Made by a program: the position numbers and the translations under genes. DNA of 64,000 nt, from contig NZ_CP014308.1 of NCBI RefSeq assembly GCF_001557535.2, positions 558,001 to 622,000 on the forward strand, read 5' to 3'. Source of the DNA: Burkholderia sp. PAMC 26561. GTDB taxonomy: Bacteria; Pseudomonadota; Gammaproteobacteria; Burkholderiales; Burkholderiaceae. Shown piece by piece: positions 17,380-26,420 of this stretch. Under the pieces are notes generated by a model. That model was not told the DNA's origin and made no database searches. It saw only the letters and a list, made by a program, of their open reading frames with translations. Position 1 is the first letter of the stretch, and each line of letters begins with the position of its first letter.

Positions 17380-18924
17380 ATGCAGACGCTTAATTCGTTC
17401 GAGCAAGCATACGAACACGCACCCTGCGGTCTCGTCACCACCCGGATCGACGGCACCATTGTCCGTGCCAATGCGACGTTTTGCAGTTGGTGCGGATTTG
17501 CAGCGACGGAGCTCGTAGGTCGACGCCGCATTCAGGATTTGCTGACCATCGGCGGTAAAGTCTTCCATCAAACGCATTGGGCACCGTTGCTGCTAATGCA
17601 GCGCTCAGTGGCGGAAGTAAAGCTTGACATTCGCCACAGCGCCGGCCACAAGGTGCCCATGCTAATTAACGTCTTGCGCCGAGGCGATGGCGATGCGCAG
17701 TACGACGACTTCGCTTTTGTGATCGTCACCGACCGGGATAAATACGAGCAGGAACTTTTATCCACGCGTTTGAGGGCGGAAGAGGCACTTGAGGCTAAAA
17801 AGCAGGCTGAAAAGGCGCTGCAACTGATCAATCGCCGCAAAGATGAATTTCTCGCGACGCTCGCCCACGAGTTACGCAATCCGTTGGCGCCGATCCAAGC
17901 AGTCGTAGAGCTGCTCCGGAACAAGGATTTAGTCGATCCTCAAGTGCTTTGGTCGCGTGGCGTGCTTGAACGACAAGTCGGTCAGATCGCACGGCTCGTC
18001 GATGACCTGATGGAAGTATCGAGGGTGGTTGAAGGCAAGCTCGAACTGCGGCGACAGAGTATGGATCTGGGCGACGTCATACGGCAGTCGATCGAGGGTT
18101 CGCGCGTCCTCATCGATGCGTCGGCACATACCCTGAAGTTGACGCTGCCAGCCGAGCCCATCATGCTTGACGCAGATCCTGTGCGGCTAATCCAGGTGTT
18201 TCAGAACCTGGTGAACAATGCAGCGAAGTACACGCCGACTGGTGGCGCTATCGAAGTCAGCGTCGCCCGAGACGGTGACGTAGCGATTGTGACGGTACGC
18301 GATAACGGAATCGGCATGTCGCCTGAGCATCTGCCGACGATCTTCGGAATATTTGCGCAGCTGGAACCCGGGCTTTCGCGCTCTCAAGGTGGTTTGGGTA
18401 TCGGATTGTCATTGGTCGAGTCCCTCATCGAGCGGCATGGCGGTACGGTCACCGCTTCGAGCAAAGGAATTGGGCAAGGAAGCGAATTCGTCGTTCGCCT
18501 GCCGAGATCAGTTTCTCGGCATGATGCGTCGCAGCCTGGCGCAACCTCCGATCCCCCCGGTCGTAAAAACAGGCGGGTGCTGATCATTGACGATAGCGAA
18601 GATGCAGCGCTGAGTCTTGCGATGCTGCTCGATACCGACGGCCACGAGGTCCGAACAGCACACAATGGGGCAACTGGATTAAAGCTGCTGCTTGAGTCGC
18701 CCGCAGACGCCATCCTGTTGGACATTGGCTTGCCAGATCTCAACGGGTACGAACTGGCGGAGCAGATCCGCCAACGTCCCGAAGGGCGTGAGGTCTTGTT
18801 GATCGCGCTGACGGGCTGGGGCCAGCCGCAAGACAAGATAAACGCCGAAGCTGCGGGTTTTGATCTGCATCTCACGAAACCGGTCGATTACCTAGAGCTG
18901 TTGGCTATCCTCGATCGAGCCTGA
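17380..18924 (+). CDS. PAS hybrid sensor histidine kinase
   Basis: The protein is 514 aa. Order: PAS domain (about 5-120, EQAYEHAPCGLVTTRIDG), coiled linker, HisKA with H163 in LATLAHELRNPLAPIQ, HATPase with NLVNNAAKYTPTGG, DNGIGM and GGLGIGLSLV, then a receiver from about 400 with D448 in AILLDIGLPDLNG and K in HLTKPVDY. No membrane helix is seen, so it is cytosolic. The upstream RsbQ-like hydrolase probably supplies the ligand sensed by the PAS domain. No DNA-binding regulator is adjacent. Confidence 0.93.
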   Translation: MQTLNSFEQAYEHAPCGLVTTRIDGTIVRANATFCSWCGFAATELVGRRRIQDLLTIGGKVFHQTHWAPLLLMQRSVAEVKLDIRHSAGHKVPMLINVLRRGDGDAQYDDFAFVIVTDRDKYEQELLSTRLRAEEALEAKKQAEKALQLINRRKDEFLATLAHELRNPLAPIQAVVELLRNKDLVDPQVLWSRGVLERQVGQIARLVDDLMEVSRVVEGKLELRRQSMDLGDVIRQSIEGSRVLIDASAHTLKLTLPAEPIMLDADPVRLIQVFQNLVNNAAKYTPTGGAIEVSVARDGDVAIVTVRDNGIGMSPEHLPTIFGIFAQLEPGLSRSQGGLGIGLSLVESLIERHGGTVTASSKGIGQGSEFVVRLPRSVSRHDASQPGATSDPPGRKNRRVLIIDDSEDAALSLAMLLDTDGHEVRTAHNGATGLKLLLESPADAILLDIGLPDLNGYELAEQIRQRPEGREVLLIALTGWGQPQDKINAEAAGFDLHLTKPVDYLELLAILDRA

Positions 18925-19399
18925 AAGCGTGGCTGACATCAGTGGATCTAAATCCGAGTCTAGCTGATCGTGATGTCCGTCGGGATCGTGCCGTCCGCTT
19001 TGGGCGCGAATTTGTTCACCATCTTAAAACAGTGAACGAAAGCATATCCTCGATTGCGTCCCTTGACGCGGCGCAGGGTTCAATGACGGTTGTGGGGTCG
19101 ACTTCCGCCAGTCGCGACGCATTACGAGATCAGGCGTTATGTCAACGCCGACGTTGGGATCATATGTGATCGGCAAGCCCCGATCGCCAGCGATTGCGCT
19201 GTTCCGATCGTAAGTGGGACCCTTGTTAAAATTAGGCTAGACGAAAAGCCTCATACTGAGCAGATGCGCGTTCATTTCCCATCAGCTTTTTGATAACGGA
19301 ACGCGCACTACGCCTGCGCCGCCCAGCGCCCGCAGCGCACCTTTTTTGCCAGAAGACCGGCCTTAGGCCGAACAGCCGCAGAAAAGTGGGGTGTTGCCG
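18925..19399. other. Intergenic region between two kinase genes
   Basis: About 475 bases without a supported gene. No tRNA, repeat or clear terminator is visible. Confidence 0.35.
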
Positions 19400-20533
19400 A
19401 TGATGCACGATTTTTTGTTCAATAACCGCGCTGAGCTCATTACCCGGTGTCGAGCGAAAGTGGCGTTGAGACCGGCGCGTGAAGCGACGGTCGAGCAAAT
19501 TAAAAATGGCGTACCGCTGTTTTTAGACCAGCTTATTAGAACGCTGCGCGTGGAGCAGACGACGGAACCGCTGGATAGCCGCACGATTTCTGGACCAGCA
19601 GGCGGCGGCGTAACCTCAGAAATGGGTACGTCTGCGGCACTGCATGGTCGAGCCCTGCTTGACCTCGGGTTTAATGTAAGCCAAGTGGTGCATGACTACG
19701 GCGACCTTTGCCAAGCCATCACCGACCTCGCCTACGAGCGCGATGCTCCCTTTGAAGTGGATGAGTTCAGGACGCTCAACCGTTGCCTGGACAACGCTAT
19801 TGCCGACGCAGTCACCGAATTTGGTTACCAACGCGATAATATTGCTGCTGAAAGGCAAACCCTGGAAGCCAACGAGCAGGCGGGCTTCTTCGCCCACGAG
19901 CTCAGGAATTATCTCAACACCGCCTCGCTCGCTTTTGATGCTGCCCATGCGGGAAATTTAACGCTCTCAGGCGCGACGGGGACGCTGTTAAAACGAAGCT
20001 TGACGGGATTGCGCGACCTCATTGATCGTTCACTGAATGAGGTTCGAGAAAAGACGGGGAATCCAGTTTCTGCGGACGTGTTTTCGATAGCGGAGTTTAT
20101 TGTCGAGGTGCGGCATGCGGCGGAACTCGCAGCGCGCGTGAGAGGATGCAAGTTCTCGGTGTCCCATGTCGAGCCCCAGCTTGCCGTTAAGGGTGATCGG
20201 GATCTGTTATATGCCGCGCTGGGCAACCTGCTGCAAAACGCATTCAAATTTACGTATGCCCATAGCGAAGTAATGTTGCGGGTCCATGCTGTTGCGGACC
20301 GTATTTTAATTAACGTAGAAGACCACTGTGGGGGGTTGCCGCCAGGAAGCGTTGCCTTGTTGTTTCAACCGTTCAAGCAGCACTCGACCGACAAGAGCGG
20401 CTTGGGACTGGGCCTATCGATCGCCCGACGAAATGTCGAATCCTATGGCGGCACGCTCACCGCTCTGGACAAACCGGGCGTTGGGTGCATTTTCACGATC
20501 GACCTTCCCCGGTATGCAATGCCGGTTCTATAA
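19400..20533 (+). CDS. Histidine kinase with RsbR-type N-terminal domain
   Basis: The protein is 377 aa from the ATG at 19400 (ATGATG; a GTG at 19391 is possible). Residues 1-150 are helical and resemble the RsbRD/non-haem globin sensor seen in RsbR stress proteins, with VVHDYGDLCQAITDLA. Then comes a HisKA-like block with H166 in FFAHELRNYLNTASLAF and a HATPase with LLQNAFKFT and SGLGLGLSIAR. The H-box is unusual (HELRN followed by YLNTA). A paralogue lies at 51877-53012. A small hypothetical converges at its end. Confidence 0.87.
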   Translation: MMHDFLFNNRAELITRCRAKVALRPAREATVEQIKNGVPLFLDQLIRTLRVEQTTEPLDSRTISGPAGGGVTSEMGTSAALHGRALLDLGFNVSQVVHDYGDLCQAITDLAYERDAPFEVDEFRTLNRCLDNAIADAVTEFGYQRDNIAAERQTLEANEQAGFFAHELRNYLNTASLAFDAAHAGNLTLSGATGTLLKRSLTGLRDLIDRSLNEVREKTGNPVSADVFSIAEFIVEVRHAAELAARVRGCKFSVSHVEPQLAVKGDRDLLYAALGNLLQNAFKFTYAHSEVMLRVHAVADRILINVEDHCGGLPPGSVALLFQPFKQHSTDKSGLGLGLSIARRNVESYGGTLTALDKPGVGCIFTIDLPRYAMPVL

Positions 20534-20776
20534 GCGTCGAGGAATCAGCAACAACTCGCTAATGCGCGTTGCCGCCTCGCGGTAACGCCCAAAAAACAAA
20601 TCCTCACGCGCGAGAAAAACTGTCGTCTTCTCGGCCGGGTTGAGCCCGCCGACCTGATCCAGATGCTCGATCAGAATTTGAATTTCGTGGGGAGAGATCG
20701 TTGCCCCCGCCACCAGTTGGTGGGACATACAGGACGCCAGCACGAACGCATCATCGTCGGTGAGGTGTTGGTTCAT
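20528..20776 (-). CDS. Small hypothetical protein
   Basis: The protein is 82 aa: MNQHLTDDDAFVLASCMSHQ, then HEIQILIEHLDQVGGLNPAE and RISELLLIP. It is helical, with AGGA before the ATG. It converges with the kinase gene and overlaps it by six bases. No family is recognised. Confidence 0.6.
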   Translation of the reverse strand: MNQHLTDDDAFVLASCMSHQLVAGATISPHEIQILIEHLDQVGGLNPAEKTTVFLAREDLFFGRYREAATRISELLLIPRRL

Positions 20777-20841
20777 TGAGGTTCCTAACTCACCATCCCC
20801 GAAAACCGGACCTGCATGCTGAGGTTACACGAAGGAGGCGT

Positions 20842-21069
20842 ATGCAGTTCGTCTACCGAGACTTCAATATCGAATGCATTGTCGAACAGATCGGCACAAA
20901 CTTCGTTGGTCGCGCGGCGATTTCGCGAGTGTCATCGAGCCGAGAACCGGAAACCTTGCACGAGACGAGTTGTTCCCCAGCGTTTGCGACTGAGTTAAAA
21001 GCGGTCGGCTATGCCCGCAATTTCGCCGAAATGTGGTGCGACAAAAATTTCATCGATGGATGTACCTAG
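20842..21069 (+). CDS. Small hypothetical protein
   Basis: The protein is 75 aa: MQFVYRDFNIECIVEQIGTN, then FVGRAAISRV. An excellent GAAGGAGG lies six bases before the ATG, which fixes the start over an in-frame upstream option. It looks like a short beta-rich conserved protein. The convergent response regulator gene ends five bases away. Confidence 0.6.
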   Translation: MQFVYRDFNIECIVEQIGTNFVGRAAISRVSSSREPETLHETSCSPAFATELKAVGYARNFAEMWCDKNFIDGCT

Positions 21070-21073
21070 CTTA

Positions 21074-21505
21074 CTAAGTGGCGAAGTTCGAGATCAGCGC
21101 GAGCAGATGAGTCGGCGACTGACCTTTCTGGAAATAGCCGTCAAATTCATGGTCAGTCAGATGGCGAAGCACTTCCGCTTCATCCAACGCGGTAAAGGCA
21201 ATGATCGTAATTTCACGGGTGCGAGCATCCTGCCGCAAAGCGAGCGCGGCCTGGAAGCCGTTGCAGTCGGGCATGGAGATATCCATGAGGATCACATGCG
21301 GACTCCATGCGACGCCTACCGAAATTGCCTGTGCGCCTCCGAACGCCGTCTGACAGTCGATCTTCTCAAACGCCAGGTAGGTCGCGAGCGCTTCAGCGGC
21401 GTTTTGATTGTCGTCGACAACCAGAACGCGCAAGGTGCCCTTGCCAAGCTTAATGCGGCGTTGGGTCCAAGGACCAGCGCGTGATTTGTTCGACGATAAG
21501 TGCAT
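21074..21505 (-). CDS. Single-domain response regulator, paralogue of 15912-16346
   Basis: The protein is 143 aa: DDNQNAAEALATYL with D31-D32, phospho-acceptor D75 in VILMDISMPDCNG, IIAFTALDE and FQKGQSP. It is a receiver domain only. AAGGAGTCTCCC precedes the ATG at 21505. Close motif identity with the regulator at 15912 indicates a duplication, each copy lying next to a kinase gene. Confidence 0.87.
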   Translation of the reverse strand: MHLSSNKSRAGPWTQRRIKLGKGTLRVLVVDDNQNAAEALATYLAFEKIDCQTAFGGAQAISVGVAWSPHVILMDISMPDCNGFQAALALRQDARTREITIIAFTALDEAEVLRHLTDHEFDGYFQKGQSPTHLLALISNFAT

Positions 21506-21620
21506 GGGAGACTCCTTGCGCACGTTTGCAGCACCGCACGTGCCTGCCAAGGTTTTGTTGAAGCCTTACCGCTCCATCTATATATGATAATGTCTCTTAT
21601 CACATATAGCGGAGCTGCCC

Positions 21621-21908
21621 ATGGCCACCCTGTCAGACGAGATGACGCGCATCCTCGAAGAAGCCGCCGAAGGACTTAAGGCGCTGGAGGATGAAGTCAT
21701 CACTGCCGGATTCGATCCGGACGACCCGGCCAGTGTCGATGCCGCCATCCGGCACATCGACGACACTATCGATGCCAAGGTCGCGCGCTTTCGCGGCAAC
21801 CGGCTCGTCGAGGAAGCGGCGGATGCGATCAAGGCCGAATGTCGCGCCAACATTCTTCTGCAGGCCACTGTTCGTGACACTGATCGCGGCACGCGCACGC
21901 TGCATTGA
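21621..21908 (+). CDS. Hypothetical helical protein in the recombinase cluster
   Basis: The protein is 95 aa: MATLSDEMTRILEEAAEGLK, then VARFRGNRLVEEAADAIKAE. It is acidic and almost fully helical. It precedes the EACC1-like gene by 68 bases on the same strand. No family is recognised. Confidence 0.6.
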   Translation: MATLSDEMTRILEEAAEGLKALEDEVITAGFDPDDPASVDAAIRHIDDTIDAKVARFRGNRLVEEAADAIKAECRANILLQATVRDTDRGTRTLH

Positions 21909-21976
21909 GCGTGGCTTCCGGATCGTTGGCATGCGTAACGCAGACCAAATAAGTGGATTTTTAGAAGGACCAGCTG

Positions 21977-22342
21977 ATGAAACCTGATGCAGTTCAGTTC
22001 GTCATGCGTTCGTCCGTTGAAGACGATCCTTTTGGCGGACCCGAGAGTCAATATAGCCGCGAGCTCCAGCAATTCTTGGGCATTTTGTGCGCGCAGGGCG
22101 GCCAACTTGTACGTCCCCGCTTGTCGATGGACAACGCGCACGTGCAGGCCGTGGTGGAATTTAATGTGCCCGTGAGCCCGGGCGCGCTCGAGATCCTCGG
22201 GGCTGCGCTGGCCGCGTGGATCCGCGGGCGAGCCGGCCGGCAAATTGAACTCATTGGTGCGCACGTCCAAATCAAAGCCAATTCAGCCGCCGATATGCAA
22301 AGGCTCATCGAGCAATTCGCCGCGTTCCAAAAAACCTTGTAA
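21977..22342 (+). CDS. EACC1-like small protein (tentative)
   Basis: The protein is 121 aa. The C-terminal block LGAALAAWIRGRAGRQIELI, then GAHVQIKANSAADMQRLIEQ resembles Effector-Associated Constant Component 1 (pattern: laxWLrxRxGRxvxlexxgxxieaxsaeexxxLl). In other bacteria EACC1 sits beside conflict-system effectors. Here its neighbours are a helical protein and a tyrosine recombinase starting 12 bases later, so an effector role is unproven. Confidence 0.5.
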   Translation: MKPDAVQFVMRSSVEDDPFGGPESQYSRELQQFLGILCAQGGQLVRPRLSMDNAHVQAVVEFNVPVSPGALEILGAALAAWIRGRAGRQIELIGAHVQIKANSAADMQRLIEQFAAFQKTL

Positions 22343-22354
22343 CCAGGGATCAGC

Positions 22355-23314
22355 ATGACTGAGGCGCTCCTTGTCCGCTCGTCCGCGCCGCTGCCGGCGC
22401 TGATGACCCGCGCCGGCGAACGCGCCGGTGTGCGCTTTCTAGAATTCTTCGCCTCCAACATTCGCAACCCAAATACACGGCGAGCCTATGCGCATGCGGT
22501 GGGCGAGTTTTTCGCCTGGTGCGCGCAGACCGGCGTGAGCTCGATCACTGACGTGCAGCCGCTGCACGTGGCGGCCTGGATTGAACTGCAGACGCAGATG
22601 CTGTCGGCGCCGACCGTCAAGCAGCACCTGGCGGCAATCCGCCACCTGTTTGACTGGCTCGTCACTGGCCAGGTCGTGCCGCATAACCCTGCGGCGTCCG
22701 TGCGTGGGCCGACTCATACAGCTCGCAAGGGCAAGACCCCTGTGCTCGATGCGAGCGAAGCCCGGCAGCTGCTTGATAGCATCGATGTCAGCACACCCAT
22801 TGGCCTCAGGGATCGGGCGTTGATTGGGCTGATGGTGTTTTCGTTCGCACGGGTGGGTGCAGCGCTCGCGATGCGCGTGGACGACGTGTACACGCAGAAC
22901 AAACGGTTATGGGTGCGCTTGCGCGAGAAAGGCGGCAAGCAGCACGAGATGCCTTGTCACCACACGCTTGAAGCGTATCTGGATGCGTACATCGACGGCA
23001 CCGGGATTGGCGCCGAGGGTAAGGGGCCGCTGTTTCGCACGATCCAGCGCGGGACTGGGCGCCTGAGCACCACTGCCCTGCCCCAGGCGAATGCGTATGC
23101 GATGGTGACGCGCAGAGCGCTTACGGTCGGCATCAACACGAAGATTGGCAACCACACGTTTCGCGCGACGGGCATCACCGCCTATCTGAAAAACGGCGGC
23201 ACGCTGGAGAACGCAGCGGCGATGGCAAACCACGCGTCGACCCGTACCACCCAGCTCTATGACCGGCGTCACGACAACATTACCCTCGACGAAATCGAGC
23301 GGATTCGCGTGTAG
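22355..23314 (+). CDS. Tyrosine recombinase / integrase
   Basis: The protein is 319 aa. It has a SAM-like N-terminal core-binding domain (RAYAHAVGEFFAWC) and a catalytic domain with Arg in VFSFARVGAALAMRVDD, Lys in REKGGKQHEMP, HTFRATG (HxxR), NHAST and the nucleophile in QLYDRRHDN. All expected catalytic positions are present. It is the size of XerC-like or small integrases. It follows two small genes and may be a plasmid resolution or transposition recombinase. A short decayed copy lies at 54452-54508. Confidence 0.92.
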   Translation: MTEALLVRSSAPLPALMTRAGERAGVRFLEFFASNIRNPNTRRAYAHAVGEFFAWCAQTGVSSITDVQPLHVAAWIELQTQMLSAPTVKQHLAAIRHLFDWLVTGQVVPHNPAASVRGPTHTARKGKTPVLDASEARQLLDSIDVSTPIGLRDRALIGLMVFSFARVGAALAMRVDDVYTQNKRLWVRLREKGGKQHEMPCHHTLEAYLDAYIDGTGIGAEGKGPLFRTIQRGTGRLSTTALPQANAYAMVTRRALTVGINTKIGNHTFRATGITAYLKNGGTLENAAAMANHASTRTTQLYDRRHDNITLDEIERIRV

Positions 23315-23423
23315 TTATGCCGTAGTGCATCAATAAGGCCGTCTTAAAGCGGCCAGAATCGGTCATTCGACAATCGCGCCTAAATTGCTGACAATATGTG
23401 CACATGGACACTGGAACACACGG

Positions 23424-24221
23424 ATGCTTACTTTGGCTGATACACGCATCCGGAATATTGAGGTCGCCGAGAATGGCGAGTCATTCGTTGATCTCGCAGT
23501 GTTTTCCGACAAAATTTCGGTCGATCTCAACCGCACCTTAATTTCAAGTCGAAGTGAATTCTTTCTTTACGCTCGAAAGACAGTCGCCAAGCGGTTGCTT
23601 GTTGCTAATCAGGCGCTCCCAAATGGACTTCAGTTACTAATTACCGAAGCTTATCGTCCACTCTCACAGCAACGAGCATCTTTCCAACGTTATGTTGCCA
23701 AGGTGCGCGGCTCCTATCCTGGGATTAGTGACGATGAGGTATTGGACATTGCGAGCCGCTATGTTGCGCCACCTGATGTCGCTGGCCACCCTACCGGTGC
23801 GGCCGTTGATCTTACGCTGCAACAAATCGGTGGGGGTCACGTAGAGATGGGCAGCGTCTTGAATGCCATGGATACGGAATCGTCCGGCGCTTGCTACACC
23901 GCGTGCACTTTTATCCCGCAAACAGCGAAAGCGAACCGTAGGATTTTGGCGAAGGCGATGGAGATAGCGGGCTTCGTGAACTATCCATCGGAGTGGTGGC
24001 ATTGGTCATACGGCGATCGTTACTGGGCCGTAGTAACGCAGCAGGCCCAAGCTCTTTATGGTCCTGTCGAAGAAGACGCGGTAGCCTCAGACCTTTACCG
24101 CTATCAGGAACAGCAGAATGAGTACCGCTCGACCAGTGACACCGACCTGGATGCCGATCGCCATTGGAGAGATGGGGACGAAGCGGTTTCCGGTAGGAAA
24201 ATGCAATCCACGTATCGTTGA
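23424..24221 (+). CDS. VanX-like D-alanyl-D-alanine dipeptidase
   Basis: The protein is 265 aa. Active-site motifs: EAYRP (Arg), GHPTGAAVDLTL (zinc His and Asp) and PSEWWHWSYGD (catalytic Glu, zinc His). Family members hydrolyse D-Ala-D-Ala, used in peptidoglycan recycling or, in van clusters, in resistance. No vanH or vanA ligase is near. The last 34 codons overlap the next gene by 104 bases, so the true stop may be earlier if a base is missing. Start 23424 was chosen over a TTG at 23385. Confidence 0.88.
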   Translation: MLTLADTRIRNIEVAENGESFVDLAVFSDKISVDLNRTLISSRSEFFLYARKTVAKRLLVANQALPNGLQLLITEAYRPLSQQRASFQRYVAKVRGSYPGISDDEVLDIASRYVAPPDVAGHPTGAAVDLTLQQIGGGHVEMGSVLNAMDTESSGACYTACTFIPQTAKANRRILAKAMEIAGFVNYPSEWWHWSYGDRYWAVVTQQAQALYGPVEEDAVASDLYRYQEQQNEYRSTSDTDLDADRHWRDGDEAVSGRKMQSTYR

Positions 24222-24570
24222 ATACAACAGTTACACGAACCTCCTTGGGTACGATGACAAGATCTCTTGGTGCTCATCGTTCATCAATTGGTGTCTATTT
24301 CAGGCGGGGTTTGTCGGTACCGGGTCGGCTGTAGCGCGCTCGTGGTTGAACTGGGGCATCTCTATTACCAGCCCTGCGTACGGTTGCCTCGTTGTTCTCA
24401 CCCGAGATGACCCGCTCAGTTGGAAAGGGCATGTAGGTTTCTATCTCCGGCACGACGAGAACCACATATATCTGCTTGGCGGAAATCAGCGCGGTGAAGT
24501 GAGGGAGCTCGCGTATTCCAAAGGTCGTATCCTTGCTTACCGGTGGCCCAACGCCGCGAACTCTTCGTAG
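24118..24570 (+). CDS. TIGR02594-type peptidoglycan hydrolase
   Basis: The protein is 150 aa: PTWMPIAIGEMG, NPRIVEYN, then SWCSSFINWCL (candidate catalytic Cys), ARSWLNWG, GHVGFYL (His) and LLGGNQRGEV. This is the order seen in TIGR02594 proteins, a CHAP/NlpC-P60-like group that cleaves peptide crosslinks. It overlaps the VanX-like gene, so the two are likely translated together, and both act on peptidoglycan stem peptides. No signal peptide is seen. Confidence 0.82.
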   Translation: MSTARPVTPTWMPIAIGEMGTKRFPVGKCNPRIVEYNSYTNLLGYDDKISWCSSFINWCLFQAGFVGTGSAVARSWLNWGISITSPAYGCLVVLTRDDPLSWKGHVGFYLRHDENHIYLLGGNQRGEVRELAYSKGRILAYRWPNAANSS

Positions 24571-24785
24571 CGAGGTTGGCCTGGAGGTGTACCGTGGGGC
24601 TGTTAGTGGCCATGTGCCAGCGACTGACGATAGGCACAGCCCGGCTAACAGCAGCCTGTCGTCCTCCTCGCTTGTATCGTCGACAACTTGACTTATGCGG
24701 GATGGCGACACGCCTGACCGTCTAAACTTGCGCGGCGTGGTTGATATCGAGTACGGTGAGCGCTCTTTGGTTCATCTCATATCGT

Positions 24786-25292
24786 ATGGTCACTGTCCGC
24801 CTATTAGATTCCGACGATGCAGAGCAATTCAAAGCATTGCGTCTTCTTGCCGTCGATAACGCCCCCACCGCCATATGGCCTACCCGCGAGGAGGAACTAG
24901 CACGTTCGATTGAGGAGGTTGCCGCTCGCATTCGTTCGACGCCGACACAGGCGGTGTTCGGAGCGTTTGAGAGCAAGGTGCTGATCGGTATCACGGGCGT
25001 GCGTCGTGAACCGCTGCGTCAGGTGAATCACAAAGCGACAATCTGGGGCGTGTTTGTCAACCCGTCATACCGTGGACGAAAAATCGCACAAACGCTTTTG
25101 TCGGCAGCGACAGCGCACGCGGCCGAACAGTGGGACGCTGTCCAACTGATGCTTTCTGTCAATGCGGAGAATCTGCCCGCAAAGAGGCTTTATACGTCGC
25201 ACGGCTTTCAGTCGTTTGGCTTAGAGCCTCGCGCCATGAAGGTCGGAGATCGTTTCTATGACGAGGAGCATATGTGCAAACAAGTGGTCTAG
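24786..25292 (+). CDS. GNAT-family N-acetyltransferase
   Basis: The protein is 168 aa: VTVRLLDSDDAEQFKALRL, VFGAFESKVLIGITGV, IWGVFVNPSYRGRKIAQTLL (the acetyl-CoA binding R/QxxGxG/A-like loop, here RGRKIA), then SVNAENLPAKRLYTSHGF. This is the complete GNAT fold order. Substrate is unknown. The gene is isolated. Confidence 0.88.
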   Translation: MVTVRLLDSDDAEQFKALRLLAVDNAPTAIWPTREEELARSIEEVAARIRSTPTQAVFGAFESKVLIGITGVRREPLRQVNHKATIWGVFVNPSYRGRKIAQTLLSAATAHAAEQWDAVQLMLSVNAENLPAKRLYTSHGFQSFGLEPRAMKVGDRFYDEEHMCKQVV

Positions 25293-25462
25293 CTTGCCGC
25301 GTCGCGCTAGACTGGGTTCGGCCACGAGCGGTCGCTCGACTGTACGATGAGGATCGTCGACAATCTGACTGCAACTAAACGCTTGCTGAAAATACCAGCC
25401 CTTGATAACTCATACGAGAGATGGAATAGAAGTTGGTTACTGTGGAACGCACAACAGGAACG

Positions 25463-25744
25463 ATGATGTCGAAGGTTTGCCTGTTTCTGCTGGGGTTTTT
25501 GCTTATTGCTGAGTTACGACGGCATCAAATCTTGTCCGGCACTGGCACAACAATCGCCGCAGCCCTCTATGGCGTGTTGGGCTTGCTGGGTCTTTTATCG
25601 AGGGAAGTATGTGTCTTCTCTGGCACTCCTCGATCAATGAAAACCGAAAGATGGATTGTTGATGCACGAGTTCGGCCACCCTTATCAGCATCGAGGCAGT
25701 CCGTTGGGTCCGCTCCCGATGGTCAGGCGGAAAGGCATTCTTAG
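25463..25744 (+). CDS. Small membrane protein (tentative)
   Basis: The predicted protein is 93 aa. Residues 4-18 and 30-50 are hydrophobic (VCLFLLGFLLIA, then ALYGVLGLLGLL). AGGAACG precedes ATGATG. The C-terminal half does not look coding and may result from a frameshift. No family is recognised. Confidence 0.3.
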   Translation: MMSKVCLFLLGFLLIAELRRHQILSGTGTTIAAALYGVLGLLGLLSREVCVFSGTPRSMKTERWIVDARVRPPLSASRQSVGSAPDGQAERHS

Positions 25745-25788
25745 AACTTGGTCCTGACGATTTATCCGGAGTTATTGAGGTTCAGACA

Positions 25789-25929
25789 ATGCAATTGGGT
25801 GCGCGCGAGTTTTCGTCGCACCTGGATGTCGAGAGGCGTATGAACGAAGTCCGTGCCTCTATCGCAATGCTTCTAGATATTGAAGATGTCGGCTGGGAGA
25901 AGCTCTTCGATACCGCCACAAGGCGATAA
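25789..25929 (+). CDS. Small helical protein or C-terminal fragment
   Basis: The protein is 46 aa: MQLGAREFSSHLDVERRMNE, then VRASIAMLLDIEDVGWEKLF. The same frame stays open upstream (KAFLELGPDDLSGVIEVQT) to a stop near 25658, which also looks coding. It may therefore be the tail of a longer damaged gene. No family is recognised. Confidence 0.3.
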   Translation: MQLGAREFSSHLDVERRMNEVRASIAMLLDIEDVGWEKLFDTATRR

Positions 25930-26420
25930 CCCTTCACATCACCCCAGCGAAAACGAGGAGAAGGGCCATTGCCTTCCAGTTGCGGACGCTTGGCATGACG
26001 TGCAGCATCGTCAACTATCGGTTACTTGTGAGACCAGAAATTGTCAGGGGCTAACCTAGCTGCGCGATGTACTTCAGCATCGTTGTTACTAGTTAGAAGA
26101 ATCCGTAAGACTTGAGCTTCCTGGCGAAACAAAAGTTCCCATCGGGCAGATATTACAACCTGTTGGGGACGAAGGGTACGAATACAATTGCTTGACGGCA
26201 AGCACGTGCTTCCGTCAAGCGAAAGTTTCCTCGTCATCACCGAGACCAGATCGATTTCCTCCGAATTCGGGGTTCGCGGAGGCGTGCCGTAACGACGGGT
26301 TATGCTTTGAGGTACTGTACGGATTGTCAAGTCCAAACGGGGCCGCATATCGCGAGCTACTATTTGAATGCTAAAAAGCGGAGACGTTTTCGACATGAAA
26401 CGGTCGCGTGACGCAAAGAC
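25930..26420. other. Intergenic region
   Basis: About 490 bases. A minus-strand frame (26022-26396) is open but has no family features or ribosome site. Nothing else is recognised. Confidence 0.3.

Noticed and set aside
26022..26396. Minus-strand 124-codon frame
   Set aside because: No start context, no recognisable motif and low-complexity basic composition; it may be chance.
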